In this document: positions 18,358 to 28,848 of the stretch, in pieces
How positions within the stretch are numbered: position 1 is the first letter of the stretch
Layout of the letters: each line of letters starts with the position of its first letter
Assembly: GCF_018882325.1 (NCBI RefSeq)
Contig: NZ_JACVOQ010000005.1
Span: forward strand, 124,001-188,000
From: Polynucleobacter sp. 78F-HAINBA
Lineage (GTDB): Bacteria > Pseudomonadota > Gammaproteobacteria > Burkholderiales > Burkholderiaceae
Length of the DNA: 64,000 bases
Direction: 5' to 3'
Program-made: the position numbers and the translations under genes
Notes under the pieces: generated by a model
What the model was told of the DNA's origin: nothing
The model's input: the letters and a program-made list of their open reading frames with translations, nothing else
Databases searched by the model: none

Positions 18358-19944
18358 GTGCGTCGTTTAGCTCGTCTTTCTTTCATTTTCTTCACTGCAT
18401 GGCGTTATGGCTTATTGCCATTGCTACGCGATATTCTGAAGCCCGGTATTCGTCGTGGTCTGTTAACTATTCTTTGTTGGACTTCTCCAGGCCAGTCTCT
18501 GCCCAGAGGTGAGCGCATTCGTTTAACTTTAGAAGCGCTAGGTCCAATCTTCGTGAAGTTTGGACAGGTGCTTTCTACTCGACGTGATTTATTGCCGGAA
18601 GATATTGCTAATGAGTTGGCGAAGTTGCAAGATCAAGTCCCACCATTTTCTAATGCTGAATCTTGTCGCTTAATTGAACAGGCGCTTGGGCAATCCATCG
18701 AAGAAGTATTTATTAGTTTTGATGCAACCCCCGTGGCTAGTGCCTCTGTAGCCCAGGTGCACTTTGGCATATTGCGCGGCACCGAGAAGCATCCAGAGTG
18801 GGAAGGTCGTGCAGTAGCGGTTAAAGTTCTCCGCCCTGGCATTTTGCCAATCATTGATGGCGATCTTGCTTTACTCTATGACTTAGCAAAAATCATCGAG
18901 AGACTTTCTGAGGATGGTCGTCGCCTAAAGCCACGTGAGAATGTTGCAGAGTTTGATACCTATTTGCATGATGAATTAGATCTCATGCGTGAGGCGGCAA
19001 ATGCAAGTCAATTGCGTCGCTATTTTGTTGACTCTAAAAAGTTAATGATTCCTGAGATGTATTGGGATTTATGTCACACCAATGTCATCGTGATGGAAAA
19101 AATGGATGGCATTTCGATTGGACGAACAGCAGAGTTGCGCGCTGCTGGTGTTGACTTTAAAAAGCTTGCCGCTGATGGCGTAGAAATATTTTTCACGCAA
19201 GTATTTGAGCATGGCTTCTTTCATGCCGACATGCACCCTGGCAACATCATGATCAGTCTTGAGCCAGAAACATTTGGTCGATTTATTTCTTTGGATTTCG
19301 GGATTGTTGGTGCACTTAGTCAGTCTGACAAAAGTTATCTGGCATTAAATTTCTTAGCCTTCTTTAATCGCGATTACCGTCGTGTTGCTGAATTGCATAT
19401 TGAGTCTGGCTGGGTTCCAGCTAATACGCGCGTTGAAGAGCTTGAAGGTGCAATACGCTCCGTTTGCGAACCTTACTTTGATCGTCCTTTAAAGGAAATC
19501 TCCCTAGGGATCGTGCTGATGCGTTTATTCCAGACCTCTCGCCGTTTCAAGGTGGAAATTCAGCCGCAGCTCACTTTGCTCCAGAAGACTTTGCTCAATG
19601 TCGAAGGCCTTGCTCGCCAGCTTGATCCAGATATGGATCTTTGGAAGACTGCTAAGCCAATTTTGGAAAAATGGGTCAGTCAGCAGTTGGGTTGGCGGGC
19701 TTTGGTGGATGGCATTAAGGCCGAGGCGCCTAGTTGGGCGCAAATTTTGCCAACCTTGCCACGCCTGATTGCCGAAAGTTTGGCTCAAGCGCGAATCCCT
19801 CGAAAGGATCAAAACGCTGAATTAGAGGTCTTAAAAGGCCTTTTATTGCAGGAAAGACGCACTCACCGCCTCTTGGTGGGGGCTTTGCTGTTTGCAGGCG
19901 GCTTTTTGGCTGGGATTCTGATAATCAGTCTTGGTCTTTACTAG
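18358..19944 (+). CDS. ubiB: Ubiquinone biosynthesis atypical kinase/ATPase UbiB
   Basis: A 528-residue ABC1/ADCK (UbiB) family protein supporting ubiquinone synthesis at the membrane. The family KxGQ motif reads [15 protein letters not shown] near residue 65. The kinase core has AVKVLRPG near 157, the [10 protein letters not shown] loop near 287 and LDFGIVG near 311. Two C-terminal hydrophobic helices (about 500-528) provide the anchor. The start is a GTG at 18358, supported by the ubiJ stop 6 bp upstream and the normal N-terminus RRLARLSFI. Confidence 0.97.
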   Translation: MRRLARLSFIFFTAWRYGLLPLLRDILKPGIRRGLLTILCWTSPGQSLPRGERIRLTLEALGPIFVKFGQVLSTRRDLLPEDIANELAKLQDQVPPFSNAESCRLIEQALGQSIEEVFISFDATPVASASVAQVHFGILRGTEKHPEWEGRAVAVKVLRPGILPIIDGDLALLYDLAKIIERLSEDGRRLKPRENVAEFDTYLHDELDLMREAANASQLRRYFVDSKKLMIPEMYWDLCHTNVIVMEKMDGISIGRTAELRAAGVDFKKLAADGVEIFFTQVFEHGFFHADMHPGNIMISLEPETFGRFISLDFGIVGALSQSDKSYLALNFLAFFNRDYRRVAELHIESGWVPANTRVEELEGAIRSVCEPYFDRPLKEISLGIVLMRLFQTSRRFKVEIQPQLTLLQKTLLNVEGLARQLDPDMDLWKTAKPILEKWVSQQLGWRALVDGIKAEAPSWAQILPTLPRLIAESLAQARIPRKDQNAELEVLKGLLLQERRTHRLLVGALLFAGGFLAGILIISLGLY

Positions 19945-20008
19945 ACTGTCCCCAGCCGTCGCTTAAACCGCTAAAATGCCAGGTTAGGCAAGGCGTAAGC
20001 ATAGGCAA

Positions 20009-20662
20009 ATGAAAAAATACTTTATTGCAGGCATTCTGGTGTGGGCACCGATGTCAATCACCATTTGGGTGATTGCATGGGGTCTAGGCCTGCTCGACGG
20101 TGTTTTTGGCTCTGTGATGCATGCCATTATTGCTGTATTCCCCAGTCAGTTTGCCGCTGATCTACAGCACTTCCGTGAGTTGCCGGGTGTTGGTATTTTG
20201 ATTGTTGTTTCAGTCATCATGGCTACCGGCTTGATTGCGATTAGTTTTGCTGGTCAGTGGTGGATCAAGATGTGGAATAAGCAGATGAATCGCATTCCAA
20301 TTGTGCGATCGATCTATTCCAGCGTTCAGCAAGTGTCCTCCACTTTGTTTTCTGGCAGTGGCCAAGCTTTTAGCAAAGCATTATTAATTCGTTACCCGCA
20401 TGCAGATTCTTGGGCGATTGCGTTCCAGACTGGTATGCCAGCAAAAGAAGTTGCCGCCAAGTTGGGCGAGGACTACGTCAATGTATTTCTGCCAACTACG
20501 CCAAATCCAACCTCCGGATTTTTTATGATCGTCCCACGTGCGCACACCATTGAATTAGAGATGAGTGTCGAAGAGGCGCTCAAACATATTGTTTCAATGG
20601 GATCCGTTCCCCCCACCAGTTCAACTGGTTTGACCGCTATTGGGTCAAACCATCATCTTTGA
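20009..20662 (+). CDS. DUF502 family membrane protein
   Basis: A 217-residue inner-membrane protein of DUF502. Hydrophobic helices lie at about 5-32 and 62-85. The conserved segment RIPIVRSIYSSVQQVSSTLF is near 103, and VNVFLPTTPNPTSGFFMIVP near 160 is typical of the family. The function is unknown. It is the common upstream neighbour of aspS in betaproteobacteria. It starts 64 bp after ubiB and ends 16 bp before aspS, so it is probably co-transcribed with aspS. Confidence 0.88.
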   Translation: MKKYFIAGILVWAPMSITIWVIAWGLGLLDGVFGSVMHAIIAVFPSQFAADLQHFRELPGVGILIVVSVIMATGLIAISFAGQWWIKMWNKQMNRIPIVRSIYSSVQQVSSTLFSGSGQAFSKALLIRYPHADSWAIAFQTGMPAKEVAAKLGEDYVNVFLPTTPNPTSGFFMIVPRAHTIELEMSVEEALKHIVSMGSVPPTSSTGLTAIGSNHHL

Positions 20663-20678
20663 TTTATAGGAAATTGTT

Positions 20679-22478
20679 ATGTCGATGCGAAGCCATACCT
20701 GCGGTCAGGTAACTGAATCACTCATTGGTCAAGAAATTACTCTCTCAGGTTGGGTGAATCGTCGCCGTGACCATGGTGGTGTGATCTTTATTGACTTGCG
20801 TGATCACCAAGGTTTTGTTCAGGTAGTTTGCGACCCAGATCGCCCGGAGATGTTTGCATTGGCTGAGCAGGTTCGTAATGAGTTCTGCATTCAGATCAAA
20901 GGCTTGGTGCGTGCACGTCCTGCCGGCACTGAAAACAATGATTTAGTGAGTGGAAAGATTGAAGTGCTTTGCCATAGCTTAGTCATTCTCAATGCATCTA
21001 TTACTCCTCCATTCCAATTGGAAGATGAGAATTTATCTGAGACCACTCGCTTAACCCATCGCGTACTTGATTTGCGTCGTCCGCAAATGCAGAAAAATTT
21101 ACGTTTGCGTTACAACGTTGCCATGGAATGCCGTCGCTACTTAGATGCCGCTGGTTTCATTGATATTGAAACGCCGATGTTGACGAAGAGCACTCCTGAA
21201 GGTGCGCGCGACTATTTAGTTCCTTCACGCGTTCATGATGGCCAGTTCTTTGCACTTCCGCAGTCTCCTCAGTTGTTTAAACAGCTGTTGATGGTGGCTG
21301 GCTTTGATCGCTACTACCAGATTACGAAGTGTTTCCGCGACGAAGATTTGCGTGCTGACCGTCAGCCTGAGTTTACTCAGATCGACTGTGAAACAGCCTT
21401 CTTAGACGAATTAGAAATCCGTGAGTTATTTGAAAACATGATCCGTCATATTTTCAAAACCACGATGAATGTTGAGTTGCCTAATCCATTCCCAACCATG
21501 CCTTACTCAGAAGGTATGGCGCGCTTCGGTTCAGATAAGCCAGATCTGCGTGTGAATTTTGAGTTCACAGAATTGACTGACTTGATGAAAGATGTGGATT
21601 TCAAGGTGTTCTCTGGCGCAGCAAATCAAGAGGGTGGGCGCGTAGTTGGCTTGTGCGTACCTGGCGGTGCTGAAATTAGCCGTAGTGAAATTGATGACTA
21701 CACACAATTTGTAGCAATCTATGGCGCTAAAGGTTTGGCATGGATCAAGGTGAACTCTGTTGCTGAAGGTCGCAATGGTTTGCAGTCACCAATCGTGAAG
21801 AACTTGCATGATGCTGCGATTGAAGGCATCTTGAAGCGTACCGGCGCTAAAGATGGTGACATTATTTTCTTCGGTGCTGATAAAGAAAAAGTAGTGAATG
21901 ATGCTATCGGTGGCTTGCGTTTGAAGATTGGTCATTCTGCTTGGGGTAAAGAGAATGGCCTGTCTACTGAAGGTTGGAAGCCATTGTGGGTAGTTGATTT
22001 CCCAATGTTTGAATACGATGAAGACAATGCCCGCTGGGTTGCATGTCACCATCCATTCACAAGCCCTAAAGATGAGCACATGCAGTACCTTGAATCAAAT
22101 CCTGGTAAGTGCTTAGCTAAAGCCTATGACATGGTTTTGAACGGTAGTGAGATTGGTGGCGGATCAGTCCGTATTCACCAAGAGGTAGTTCAGAGTCAGG
22201 TCTTCCGTGCATTGAAGATCGGCGCTGAAGAAGCGCAGGCCAAGTTTGGTTTCTTGTTAGATGCCTTGCAATATGGCGCGCCTCCACATGGTGGTATTGC
22301 GTTCGGCTTGGATCGTATCGTCACCATGATGACTGGTGCTGAGTCTATTCGTGATGTGATCGCTTTCCCTAAAACGCAACGTGCACAGTGCTTATTGACA
22401 CAAGCTCCTAGCCCAGTGGATGAGCGTCAGTTAAAAGAGTTGCATATTCGTTTGCGCCAAGCTGCACCAGCTGCTTAA
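20679..22478 (+). CDS. aspS: Aspartate--tRNA ligase
   Basis: A 599-residue class II aminoacyl-tRNA synthetase of the bacterial type. It has an N-terminal OB anticodon-binding fold ([21 protein letters not shown]), motif 2 [18 protein letters not shown] near 222, the bacterial GAD insertion at about 290-420, and motif 3 [10 protein letters not shown] near 545. A good Shine-Dalgarno (aggaaa) precedes the ATG. Whether it also charges tRNA-Asn cannot be judged here because no asnS or gatCAB is in view. Confidence 0.98.
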   Translation: MSMRSHTCGQVTESLIGQEITLSGWVNRRRDHGGVIFIDLRDHQGFVQVVCDPDRPEMFALAEQVRNEFCIQIKGLVRARPAGTENNDLVSGKIEVLCHSLVILNASITPPFQLEDENLSETTRLTHRVLDLRRPQMQKNLRLRYNVAMECRRYLDAAGFIDIETPMLTKSTPEGARDYLVPSRVHDGQFFALPQSPQLFKQLLMVAGFDRYYQITKCFRDEDLRADRQPEFTQIDCETAFLDELEIRELFENMIRHIFKTTMNVELPNPFPTMPYSEGMARFGSDKPDLRVNFEFTELTDLMKDVDFKVFSGAANQEGGRVVGLCVPGGAEISRSEIDDYTQFVAIYGAKGLAWIKVNSVAEGRNGLQSPIVKNLHDAAIEGILKRTGAKDGDIIFFGADKEKVVNDAIGGLRLKIGHSAWGKENGLSTEGWKPLWVVDFPMFEYDEDNARWVACHHPFTSPKDEHMQYLESNPGKCLAKAYDMVLNGSEIGGGSVRIHQEVVQSQVFRALKIGAEEAQAKFGFLLDALQYGAPPHGGIAFGLDRIVTMMTGAESIRDVIAFPKTQRAQCLLTQAPSPVDERQLKELHIRLRQAAPAA

Positions 22479-22493
22479 GGCATCAACAGTATC

Positions 22494-22937
22494 TTGAAAA
22501 TCCCCATTTCGGTTTTAGTAGTTATTTACAAATCGAATGGGGAGGTCTTGCTGATAGAGCGGGCCGATAAAGCCAATTTCTGGCAATCCGTTACTGGTAG
22601 TGTCGATTCCCTCGATGAGGATCTCCGGATTGCCGCTGCACGCGAAGTGCTTGAAGAGACGGGAATTGATGTTGATGCTCTTCCGGCGGGCTCCTTGCAA
22701 GATATGCACCATCAGATCGAGTACGAGATCTATCCGCAGTGGCGTCACCGCTACGCTCCTGGGGTTACTAGAAATACTGAGCATTGGTTTTCATTATTAG
22801 TGGTAGACGACACTCAAGTGCAATTGGCCCCTAGGGAGCATGTAGCTTATCAGTGGTTGCCATTTTCGGAGGCTGCTAGAAAATGTTTTTCACGCAGTAA
22901 TGGTGAAGCAATTTTGCAGCTATTCTCTGCGCGCTAG
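22494..22937 (+). CDS. nudB: Dihydroneopterin triphosphate diphosphatase (Nudix)
   Basis: A 147-residue Nudix hydrolase that removes pyrophosphate from dihydroneopterin triphosphate in folate synthesis. The N-terminus KIPISVLVVIYKSNGEVLLIER and the Nudix box GSVDSLDEDLRIAAAREVLEETGI fit NudB. The start must be the TTG at 22494: the gene is in the same frame as aspS, whose stop is only 15 bases upstream, and no ATG or GTG lies between. The aagg at 22477 is a rather distant Shine-Dalgarno. It is co-transcribed with aspS. Confidence 0.88.
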   Translation: MKIPISVLVVIYKSNGEVLLIERADKANFWQSVTGSVDSLDEDLRIAAAREVLEETGIDVDALPAGSLQDMHHQIEYEIYPQWRHRYAPGVTRNTEHWFSLLVVDDTQVQLAPREHVAYQWLPFSEAARKCFSRSNGEAILQLFSAR

Positions 22938-22961
22938 AGTGGAAGTGACTAAGATAGAGTG

Positions 22962-24785
22962 ATGAGACATTCATCAGGGCATCACCATTCAGCAGGAAAT
23001 CCAAAGCCATCATCGGGAAACGACTGGAAAGTCATTCGTGATTTACTTCCCTATTTATTGGAATACAAATTTAGAGTTGCAATTGCGCTGACTTGTTTGG
23101 TGGCCGCTAAGGTTGCCAACCTTGGTATCCCAATTTTGATGAAGCAATTGATTGATGCCCTCAATATCAAAGCTGATTCTCCTCAAGCATTGTTGGTGGT
23201 CCCGGCCGGATTGATATTGGCCTATGGACTCTTAAGAATCTCTGCCTCCTTATTTACCGAGTTGCGCGAATCTCTCTTTGCGCGTGTCACTCAAAACGCA
23301 GTACGCAAAGTGGCCCTACAAGTTTTCGAGCATTTACATGCTCTGGCACTCAGCTTTCATTTGGCTCGTCAGACCGGTGGGGTTAGTCGAGATATTGAGC
23401 GCGGTACACGCGGTATTCAGTCGCTGATTTCTTATTCGCTTTACAGCATCCTGCCGACCTTGATTGAGTTTTGTTTGGTGCTCGGCTACTTTGCTTACGC
23501 ATACGATATTTGGTTTGCTGCAATTACCCTGGTTGCCTTAGTGCTTTATATCGGCTTTACGGTTGTGGTGACAGAATGGCGCACCCATTTCCGCCGCACT
23601 ATGAATGACATGGATTCCAAGGCCAATCAGAAGGCGATTGATTCCCTGTTGAATTTTGAGACCGTAAAGTATTTTGGTAATGAGGCATTTGAAGCTAGTC
23701 GCTATGATCAAAATTTGGTGCGTTATCAAGCTGCTGCCGTTAAATCTCAGAAATCTTTAGCGCTCCTCAATTTTGGTCAGCAAACGATTATTGCGGTCGG
23801 CTTGGTTCTCATACTTTGGCGTGCGACCTTAGGTGTGATCGACGGATCTATGACTTTAGGTGATTTGGTTTTGGTTAACACCCTAATGATTCAGTTGTAC
23901 ATTCCATTGAATTTCTTAGGGGTGATCTATCGCGAGATCAAGCAGGCTTTGACTGATATGGATCGCATGTTCTCTCTTCTTAATACTGAGAAAGAGATTG
24001 CGGATGCGCCTAATGCCCAGTCTTTGCAAATTGCAAATCAAGGTTGCGGCCCGGATGTTCGTTTTGAGAATGTCTCCTTTCATTACGATGCTAAGCGTGA
24101 AATTCTCAAAGATGTGAGTTTTAATATTCCGGCAGGAACGATTACTGCAGTCGTAGGGCAGAGTGGTGCGGGTAAAAGCACTTTAGCTCGCCTACTGTTT
24201 CGTTTTTATGACGTTCAGTCAGGCAAGATTCTGATTGATGATCAAAATATTGTGGATGTTACTCAATCTAGCTTGCGCAAGGCGATTGGTATCGTTCCGC
24301 AAGATACCGTTTTATTTAATGACACAATTGGTTACAACATTGCTTATGGCAATCCTAATGCTTCAATTGAAGAAGTTCATGAGGCTGCAAGAGCTGCGCA
24401 GATCGATCGTTTTATTCAACATCTTCCAGATGGCTATGACACTCAAGTGGGTGAGCGTGGTCTGAAGTTGTCGGGTGGTGAGAAACAGCGTGTTGCGATT
24501 GCGCGCACCCTTTTAAAGAAGCCAGCGATGCTCATTTTTGATGAGGCGACTTCAGCCCTGGATTCCAAGACGGAGAGAGCATTTCAGGAGGAGCTGCTTG
24601 GCTTGGCTAAAAACCGTACGACTTTGATCATTGCCCACAGACTCTCCACGATTGTTCACGCTGATCAAATATTGGTAATGGATCATGGCCAGATTGTGGA
24701 GCGTGGAACACATGCCGAGCTTTTAGCTGCCAATGGTCGATATGCTGAGATGTGGCAAATGCAAGAGCGCACTGCCCTTGATTAG
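22962..24785 (+). CDS. Atm1/HMT1-type ABC exporter (transmembrane + ATPase)
   Basis: A 607-residue half-transporter. A histidine-rich N-terminus (HSSGHHHSAG) precedes six hydrophobic segments over about 25-320. The C-terminal ATPase has Walker A GQSGAGKST near 402, LSGGEKQR near 504 and Walker B LIFDEATSALDS near 525. The Atm1 family exports glutathione-linked species, including metals and Fe-S precursors; that role is inferred. A GTG three bases earlier (22959) is the alternative start. It follows nudB by 24 bp. Confidence 0.9.
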   Translation: MRHSSGHHHSAGNPKPSSGNDWKVIRDLLPYLLEYKFRVAIALTCLVAAKVANLGIPILMKQLIDALNIKADSPQALLVVPAGLILAYGLLRISASLFTELRESLFARVTQNAVRKVALQVFEHLHALALSFHLARQTGGVSRDIERGTRGIQSLISYSLYSILPTLIEFCLVLGYFAYAYDIWFAAITLVALVLYIGFTVVVTEWRTHFRRTMNDMDSKANQKAIDSLLNFETVKYFGNEAFEASRYDQNLVRYQAAAVKSQKSLALLNFGQQTIIAVGLVLILWRATLGVIDGSMTLGDLVLVNTLMIQLYIPLNFLGVIYREIKQALTDMDRMFSLLNTEKEIADAPNAQSLQIANQGCGPDVRFENVSFHYDAKREILKDVSFNIPAGTITAVVGQSGAGKSTLARLLFRFYDVQSGKILIDDQNIVDVTQSSLRKAIGIVPQDTVLFNDTIGYNIAYGNPNASIEEVHEAARAAQIDRFIQHLPDGYDTQVGERGLKLSGGEKQRVAIARTLLKKPAMLIFDEATSALDSKTERAFQEELLGLAKNRTTLIIAHRLSTIVHADQILVMDHGQIVERGTHAELLAANGRYAEMWQMQERTALD

Positions 24786-24794
24786 AATATCTGC

Positions 24795-26117
24795 ATGAGC
24801 CAGCAAGAAACTATTCTCAAAAATGCCTTTGCAGCCGCTTTAGCAGTTGCTGACCCCAAGAAAATCGTTCCTGAATATCTTGGGAAGATCTTTCCTTCTG
24901 GCTCAGAGCCCAAAGGAAGATGTTTGGTGGTTGGTGCAGGCAAGGCGAGTGCATCTATGGCAACAGCTCTAGAGTCCCATGCGAATAATCATTGGCCCAA
25001 TGCAATTCTTGAGGGCGTCGTGTTGACTAGATACGGGCACCACTCTCCAACTAACCATATCCAAATTATTGAAGCGGGGCATCCTGTGCCCGATCAGGCT
25101 GGCATGGATGGCGCTCAAGAAATCTACCGCTTAGTCAGTGAGTTGAATCAAGGCGACATTCTAATTGCCTTGATCTCTGGCGGTGGCTCCAGTCTGCTCA
25201 CTTTGCCACAGGCCGGCATCAGCATCGAAGATATGCGCAAGACGACTGAAGCGCTATTGCGTTCTGGCGCACCGATCGAGGAGATGAATGTTGTTCGTAA
25301 ACACTTGTCAGCGATTCAGGGCGGCAATTTAGCAAGGTTGGCGATTGCAAGAGGGGCTCGAGTTGAAGCTTTGCTGATTTCTGATGTCACAGGAGATGCC
25401 CCGGCAGATATTGCCAGTGGCCCTTGTGCACCAGATTACTCAAGCTATCAAGATGCTCTCAATATCCTGGATAAACATCACTTAGGTCCTAACTCAATTC
25501 CACCATCTGTTTTATCTCACTTACAGCGTGGTGTTGCTGGCGAAGTTCCAGAGACCTTAAAAGAAGCGGACCTGCAAAACACTGCAGTTAGTAACCATGT
25601 GATTGCTACTGCTTATAAGAGTCTTGAGGCAGCAGCAGATTATGTTCGTACACAAGGTTACGAGCCTGTCATTTTGGGTGACACTATTACTGGTGAAGCG
25701 CAGGATGTGGGCGTCGAACAAGCTGCTTTGGCGCGTCAGCATTCGCTTGCTGAGAGTAGTAAGCGAATCGCCCTCATCTCTGGTGGTGAGTGTACCGTCA
25801 CCATTCCTGATGGGGTTAAAGGTCGCGGAGGCCGCTGTAGCGAATATTTACTTTCACTTTTTGCAGCTTCTAAAGATATTCCTAGTATTTCTGCTCTAGC
25901 TGCGGACACCGATGGTATCGATGGCAGTGAAAAGAATGCCGGTGCGTGGTTTACCCCTGAGATTCGCCAAGCTGCCAATAAGCAAGGCGTGATCCCATCG
26001 CAGTATCTAGATCAGCACGATTGCTATGGTTTTTTTGCGCAATTAGATGCTTTGGTGGAAACTGGCCCTACACTGACGAATGTGAATGATTTCCGCATCA
26101 TCTTGCTAGATAAATAA
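24795..26117 (+). CDS. Glycerate kinase, DUF4147/MOFRL type
   Basis: A 440-residue type-2 glycerate kinase, producing 2-phosphoglycerate from glycerate. The N-terminal DUF4147 part has [12 protein letters not shown] near 45, [13 protein letters not shown] near 128 and [18 protein letters not shown] near 160. The C-terminal MOFRL domain has LISGGECTV near 330 and [10 protein letters not shown] near 370. Older annotations call this family hydroxypyruvate reductase (TtuD). It sits 9 bp after the exporter and 2 bp before pyrC. A TAGAAT six bases before the ATG overlaps the exporter stop and could be chance. Confidence 0.9.
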   Translation: MSQQETILKNAFAAALAVADPKKIVPEYLGKIFPSGSEPKGRCLVVGAGKASASMATALESHANNHWPNAILEGVVLTRYGHHSPTNHIQIIEAGHPVPDQAGMDGAQEIYRLVSELNQGDILIALISGGGSSLLTLPQAGISIEDMRKTTEALLRSGAPIEEMNVVRKHLSAIQGGNLARLAIARGARVEALLISDVTGDAPADIASGPCAPDYSSYQDALNILDKHHLGPNSIPPSVLSHLQRGVAGEVPETLKEADLQNTAVSNHVIATAYKSLEAAADYVRTQGYEPVILGDTITGEAQDVGVEQAALARQHSLAESSKRIALISGGECTVTIPDGVKGRGGRCSEYLLSLFAASKDIPSISALAADTDGIDGSEKNAGAWFTPEIRQAANKQGVIPSQYLDQHDCYGFFAQLDALVETGPTLTNVNDFRIILLDK

Positions 26118-26119
26118 CT

Positions 26120-27178
26120 ATGACTAATACCTCAACCCAAATTCAACTGATTCAGCCGGATGATTGGCATTTGCATATTCGTGATGGTGAAGTCATGAAA
26201 GATGTATTAGCAGATACTGCGCGCCAGTTTGCACGCGCTATCATCATGCCGAATTTGAAGCCACCAGTAACTACGGTTGATCTGGCAAATGCCTATCGCA
26301 CTCGAATTGAAGCGAGTCTTCAATCATTGGGTGTGACTAGCTTTACCCCCTTGATGACTTTATATCTCACGGACAACACTTCGGCGGATGAAGTGCGCAA
26401 AGCAAAAGCTGCTGGAATTGTTGGGTTTAAGTTGTATCCCGCTGGAGCGACAACGAATAGTGATGCTGGTGTCAGCGATATCAAACGTTGCCATGCTGCA
26501 CTCGAAGCGATGCAGGCTGTTGGTATGCCTTTGCTGGTCCATGGTGAAGTGACTAGTGCTGAGATTGATATCTTTGATCGCGAGGCAGTATTTATTGATC
26601 AAGTGCTCGAGCCTTTGCGCAAAGATTTTCCTGAGCTCAAGATTGTGTTTGAGCACATTACTACCAAGCAGGCTGCGCACTATGTACGTGATGCACAGAC
26701 CGCTGGAAAAAATACTTTAGCTGCCACCATCACACCACAACATTTACTGATGAATCGCAATGCGATTTTTGCTGGCGGTATTCGTCCTCACAATTATTGC
26801 TTGCCAGTGCTCAAGCGTGAAGAGCACCGCCTTGCCTTGCTTGAAGCCGCAACGAGTGGCAGCCCTAGATTTTTCTTGGGCACTGATAGTGCGCCACATT
26901 CCAAGGGTGCCAAAGAGGCTGCTTGTGGTTGTGCTGGTTGTTACAGCGCTTTCAATGCGATGGGTTTATATGCTGAGGCATTTGAGGGTGTTGGCAAGTT
27001 AGATAAGCTTGAGGGCTTCGCCAGTTTCTTTGGGCCTGACTTTTATTCATTACCCCGCAATACCAAGAAAATTACTTTGTTGAGGCAGGCGCAAAGCATT
27101 CCAGCAGAACTTCCTTTGGGTGATGCCACGATTGTTCCGCTGCGCGCTGGCGAGACTATCGCCTGGACTTTGGCTTAA
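26120..27178 (+). CDS. pyrC: Dihydroorotase
   Basis: A 352-residue class II dihydroorotase, catalysing the third step of pyrimidine synthesis. The zinc ligands are HLHIRDGE near residue 16, the lysine expected to be carboxylated in [12 protein letters not shown] near 102, and histidines in LLVHGEV and FEHITT. The catalytic aspartate is in [10 protein letters not shown] near 255. It is the last gene of the run that begins at DUF502 or aspS. rnpB begins 66 bp downstream. Confidence 0.97.
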   Translation: MTNTSTQIQLIQPDDWHLHIRDGEVMKDVLADTARQFARAIIMPNLKPPVTTVDLANAYRTRIEASLQSLGVTSFTPLMTLYLTDNTSADEVRKAKAAGIVGFKLYPAGATTNSDAGVSDIKRCHAALEAMQAVGMPLLVHGEVTSAEIDIFDREAVFIDQVLEPLRKDFPELKIVFEHITTKQAAHYVRDAQTAGKNTLAATITPQHLLMNRNAIFAGGIRPHNYCLPVLKREEHRLALLEAATSGSPRFFLGTDSAPHSKGAKEAACGCAGCYSAFNAMGLYAEAFEGVGKLDKLEGFASFFGPDFYSLPRNTKKITLLRQAQSIPAELPLGDATIVPLRAGETIAWTLA

Positions 27179-27243
27179 GCCAATCTTTATTCCCCATATT
27201 GTGTTTTTAAGATAATTTTCTGCGACTGCGTTAGACTGCAGGC

Positions 27244-27550
27244 GCAGAGTCAATTGGGCAATCGCCGCCTCTTTATTGAGGGGGAGGAAAGTCCGGACTC
27301 CATAGGGAAGGGTGATGGCTAACGGCCATCCACGGTGACGTGAGGAATAGGGCCACAGAGACGAGCGTATTTAGTTACGGTGAAACGCGGTAACCTCCAC
27401 CTGGAGCAATCCCAAGTAAGCAGGCGATGAGGCGTCCCGCTGAGTCTGCGGGTAGGGAGCTTGAGCCGTCAGGTAACTGCCGGCCTAGAGGAATGATTGC
27501 CCCTAGATGCAAATCTAGGCGACAGAATCCGGCTTATCGATTGACTCTGC
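27244..27550 (+). ncRNA. rnpB: RNase P RNA, bacterial type A
   Basis: The catalytic RNA of RNase P, which trims tRNA 5' ends. The conserved core is evident: gaggaaagtccggactcc near 27283, the ccacagagac segment near 27351, and the 3' core with cgacagaatccggctt near 27520. The ends are set by the terminal P1 pairing gcagagtcaa (27244-27253) with ttgactctgc (27541-27550). A TAGACT at 27232-27237 is a candidate -10. No terminator hairpin is visible after it; the convergent OsmC gene stops 14 bp later. This fills the 385-bp gap between pyrC and the OsmC gene. Confidence 0.96.
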
Positions 27551-27563
27551 ACTTTCTAAATAC

Positions 27564-27989
27564 TTATTCGTCGTTTTGGATTTCAATGGAATAGGTGATT
27601 TCCGCTGTTTTGGCGAGCATAGTTGTCGCTGAGCAGTACTTTTCGTGAGATAACTTCACTGCACGTTCAACCTTGGCTAAATCCAGGTTTTTGCCTTTAA
27701 CCGTGAAATGCAGGTTAATTTTTGTAAATACCTTGGGTTCAGTCTCCGCCCTGTCTGCTGTTAGCTTGACGTCACAGGCGCTAATCTCTTGTCTGGCTCT
27801 TTGTAGGATTAAAACCACGTCAAAGGCGGAGCAGCCCCCAGTTCCCGCCAAAATCAGCTCCATAGGCCTTGGGGCACTATTTTTACCCCCAGCTTCAGGT
27901 GGGCCATCCATGGTGACTTGGTGACCGCTGCCCGTTTCCGCTGAAAAGGCCATTCCGCCATTGCCCAACCAAGTTACTCGACATTCCAT
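27564..27989 (-). CDS. OsmC family protein (YhfA-like)
   Basis: A 141-residue OsmC/Ohr-fold protein. Both redox cysteines expected of the family are present: GGCSAFDV near 53 and KYCSATTML near 117. E. coli YhfA is the closest type by layout and length. OsmC proteins reduce organic hydroperoxides; the YhfA branch is less well characterised, so no substrate is claimed. It is convergent with rnpB and divergent from the rplM operon across 421 bp. Confidence 0.88.
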   Translation of the reverse strand: MECRVTWLGNGGMAFSAETGSGHQVTMDGPPEAGGKNSAPRPMELILAGTGGCSAFDVVLILQRARQEISACDVKLTADRAETEPKVFTKINLHFTVKGKNLDLAKVERAVKLSHEKYCSATTMLAKTAEITYSIEIQNDE

Positions 27990-28111
27990 GTTAGTGACCC
28001 CTAAATTACAAAATTTATCAATATTATCAATAGTTTACCAATAATATTGAACTTCAGTTGCTAGTCCAATTTGGCAAAAAAGCATCAAAAACTTGATTTT
28101 GGTCAATTTTC

Positions 28112-28141
28112 TTGCGTCGCACCATATATCTTGTGTAGAAT
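28112..28141 (+). promoter_or_regulatory. Candidate sigma-70 promoter of the small RNA
   Basis: TTGCGT (28112-28117), an 18-base spacer and TAGAAT (28136-28141). AT-rich sequence lies upstream. The predicted start is near 28148, at the base of the first RNA hairpin. Confidence 0.55.
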
Positions 28142-28147
28142 AACCAT

Positions 28148-28250
28148 ATTGGTAGTCAGTCTTATACAAGACTGCGACTTACCTCCCAGTGTCTCCTCCA
28201 CTTAAAACATAGGTGGATTCCAACCCAGGACTCGTTCCTGGGTTTTTTTT
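28148..28250 (+). ncRNA. Candidate small RNA (or terminated leader) upstream of rplM
   Basis: A promoter and a strong terminator define a transcript of about 103 nt. It would fold into three hairpins. The first (28151-28183) pairs cagtctt with aagactg around a 4-base loop, extended by outer pairs of ggta with tacc across small bulges. The second (28197-28217) pairs tccac with gtgga. The third is the terminator. The linker 28184-28196 is unpaired and CU-rich, and with the flanking bases carries cctccc and ctcctcc, which are complementary to Shine-Dalgarno sequences. I do not recognise an Rfam family. An attenuated rplM leader is the alternative. Confidence 0.5.
28222..28250 (+). terminator. 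Strong rho-independent terminator ending the candidate small RNA
   Basis: Perfect 9-bp stem aacccagga/tcctgggtt (28222-28230 with 28236-28244), a 5-base loop and a run of eight T residues to 28250. It lies 160 bp before rplM, with no protein gene upstream on this strand, so it must end some non-coding transcript. Confidence 0.88.
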
Positions 28251-28410
28251 AGGTTACAATTCAAGGCTTTACTGGATTACCGAGCCGGTCAGCGGTAATT
28301 TGTTGTACCAGTTAAATTGCAGAATCTGCGAGCTTGCAAACATAAGCAGGGCCAAGGTGGACGTAATTTGGTTGGGGTAATTTTTTTTGACCATAACAAT
28401 TTGAGAAATC

Positions 28411-28839
28411 ATGAAAACTTTTTCTGCAAAATCCCATGAGGTAGTGCATGAATGGTTCGTGATTGACGCTACGGACAAAGTCCTCGGTCGTGTCGCCAGT
28501 GAAGTGGCACTCCGTCTACGCGGCAAGCACAAGCCTGAATACACCCCACACGTTGATACCGGCGACTTCATTGTTGTCATCAACTCTTCTAAGCTGCGTG
28601 TCACAGGCACAAAAGGCTTGAACAAAATTTATTACCGTCACAGCGGATACCCAGGTGGTATTAGCTCGACTAACTTCGACAAGATGCAAGACCGTTTCCC
28701 AGGTCGTGCCTTAGAGAAGGCTGTGAAAGGTATGTTGCCAAAAGGCCCACTAGGTTATGCCATGATTAAGAAATTAAAAGTCTACGGCGACGCCAGTCAT
28801 CCGCATGCGGCTCAACAGCCAAAAGCGTTAGAGATTTAA
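28411..28839 (+). CDS. rplM: 50S ribosomal protein L13
   Basis: A 142-residue L13, full length for the family, an early assembly protein of the large subunit. The N-terminus [20 protein letters not shown] and the conserved [16 protein letters not shown] and [20 protein letters not shown] are intact. It is followed after 9 bp by rpsI, the near-universal pair. The leader of about 160 bp downstream of the terminator is long enough for regulatory structure. Confidence 0.99.
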   Translation: MKTFSAKSHEVVHEWFVIDATDKVLGRVASEVALRLRGKHKPEYTPHVDTGDFIVVINSSKLRVTGTKGLNKIYYRHSGYPGGISSTNFDKMQDRFPGRALEKAVKGMLPKGPLGYAMIKKLKVYGDASHPHAAQQPKALEI

Positions 28840-28848
28840 GGAAACCAA

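Larger units (their letters stand above)
27990..28410. other. Intergenic region between the OsmC gene and rplM
   Basis: A 421-bp gap without a convincing protein gene. The first ~120 bp are AT-rich and could serve the divergent OsmC promoter. Bases 28112-28250 hold a candidate promoter, small RNA and terminator (listed separately). Bases 28251-28410 form the rplM leader. A TACAAT at 28255-28260 might be the rplM -10, but its only -35 candidate is 14 bases upstream, inside the terminator. No tRNA is seen. Confidence 0.7.

Noticed and set aside
27990-28411. tRNA, 6S or 4.5S RNA in the OsmC-rplM gap
   Set aside because: No cloverleaf, SRP core motif (ggtcaggtccggaaggaa-like) or 6S-like long bulged duplex is present.
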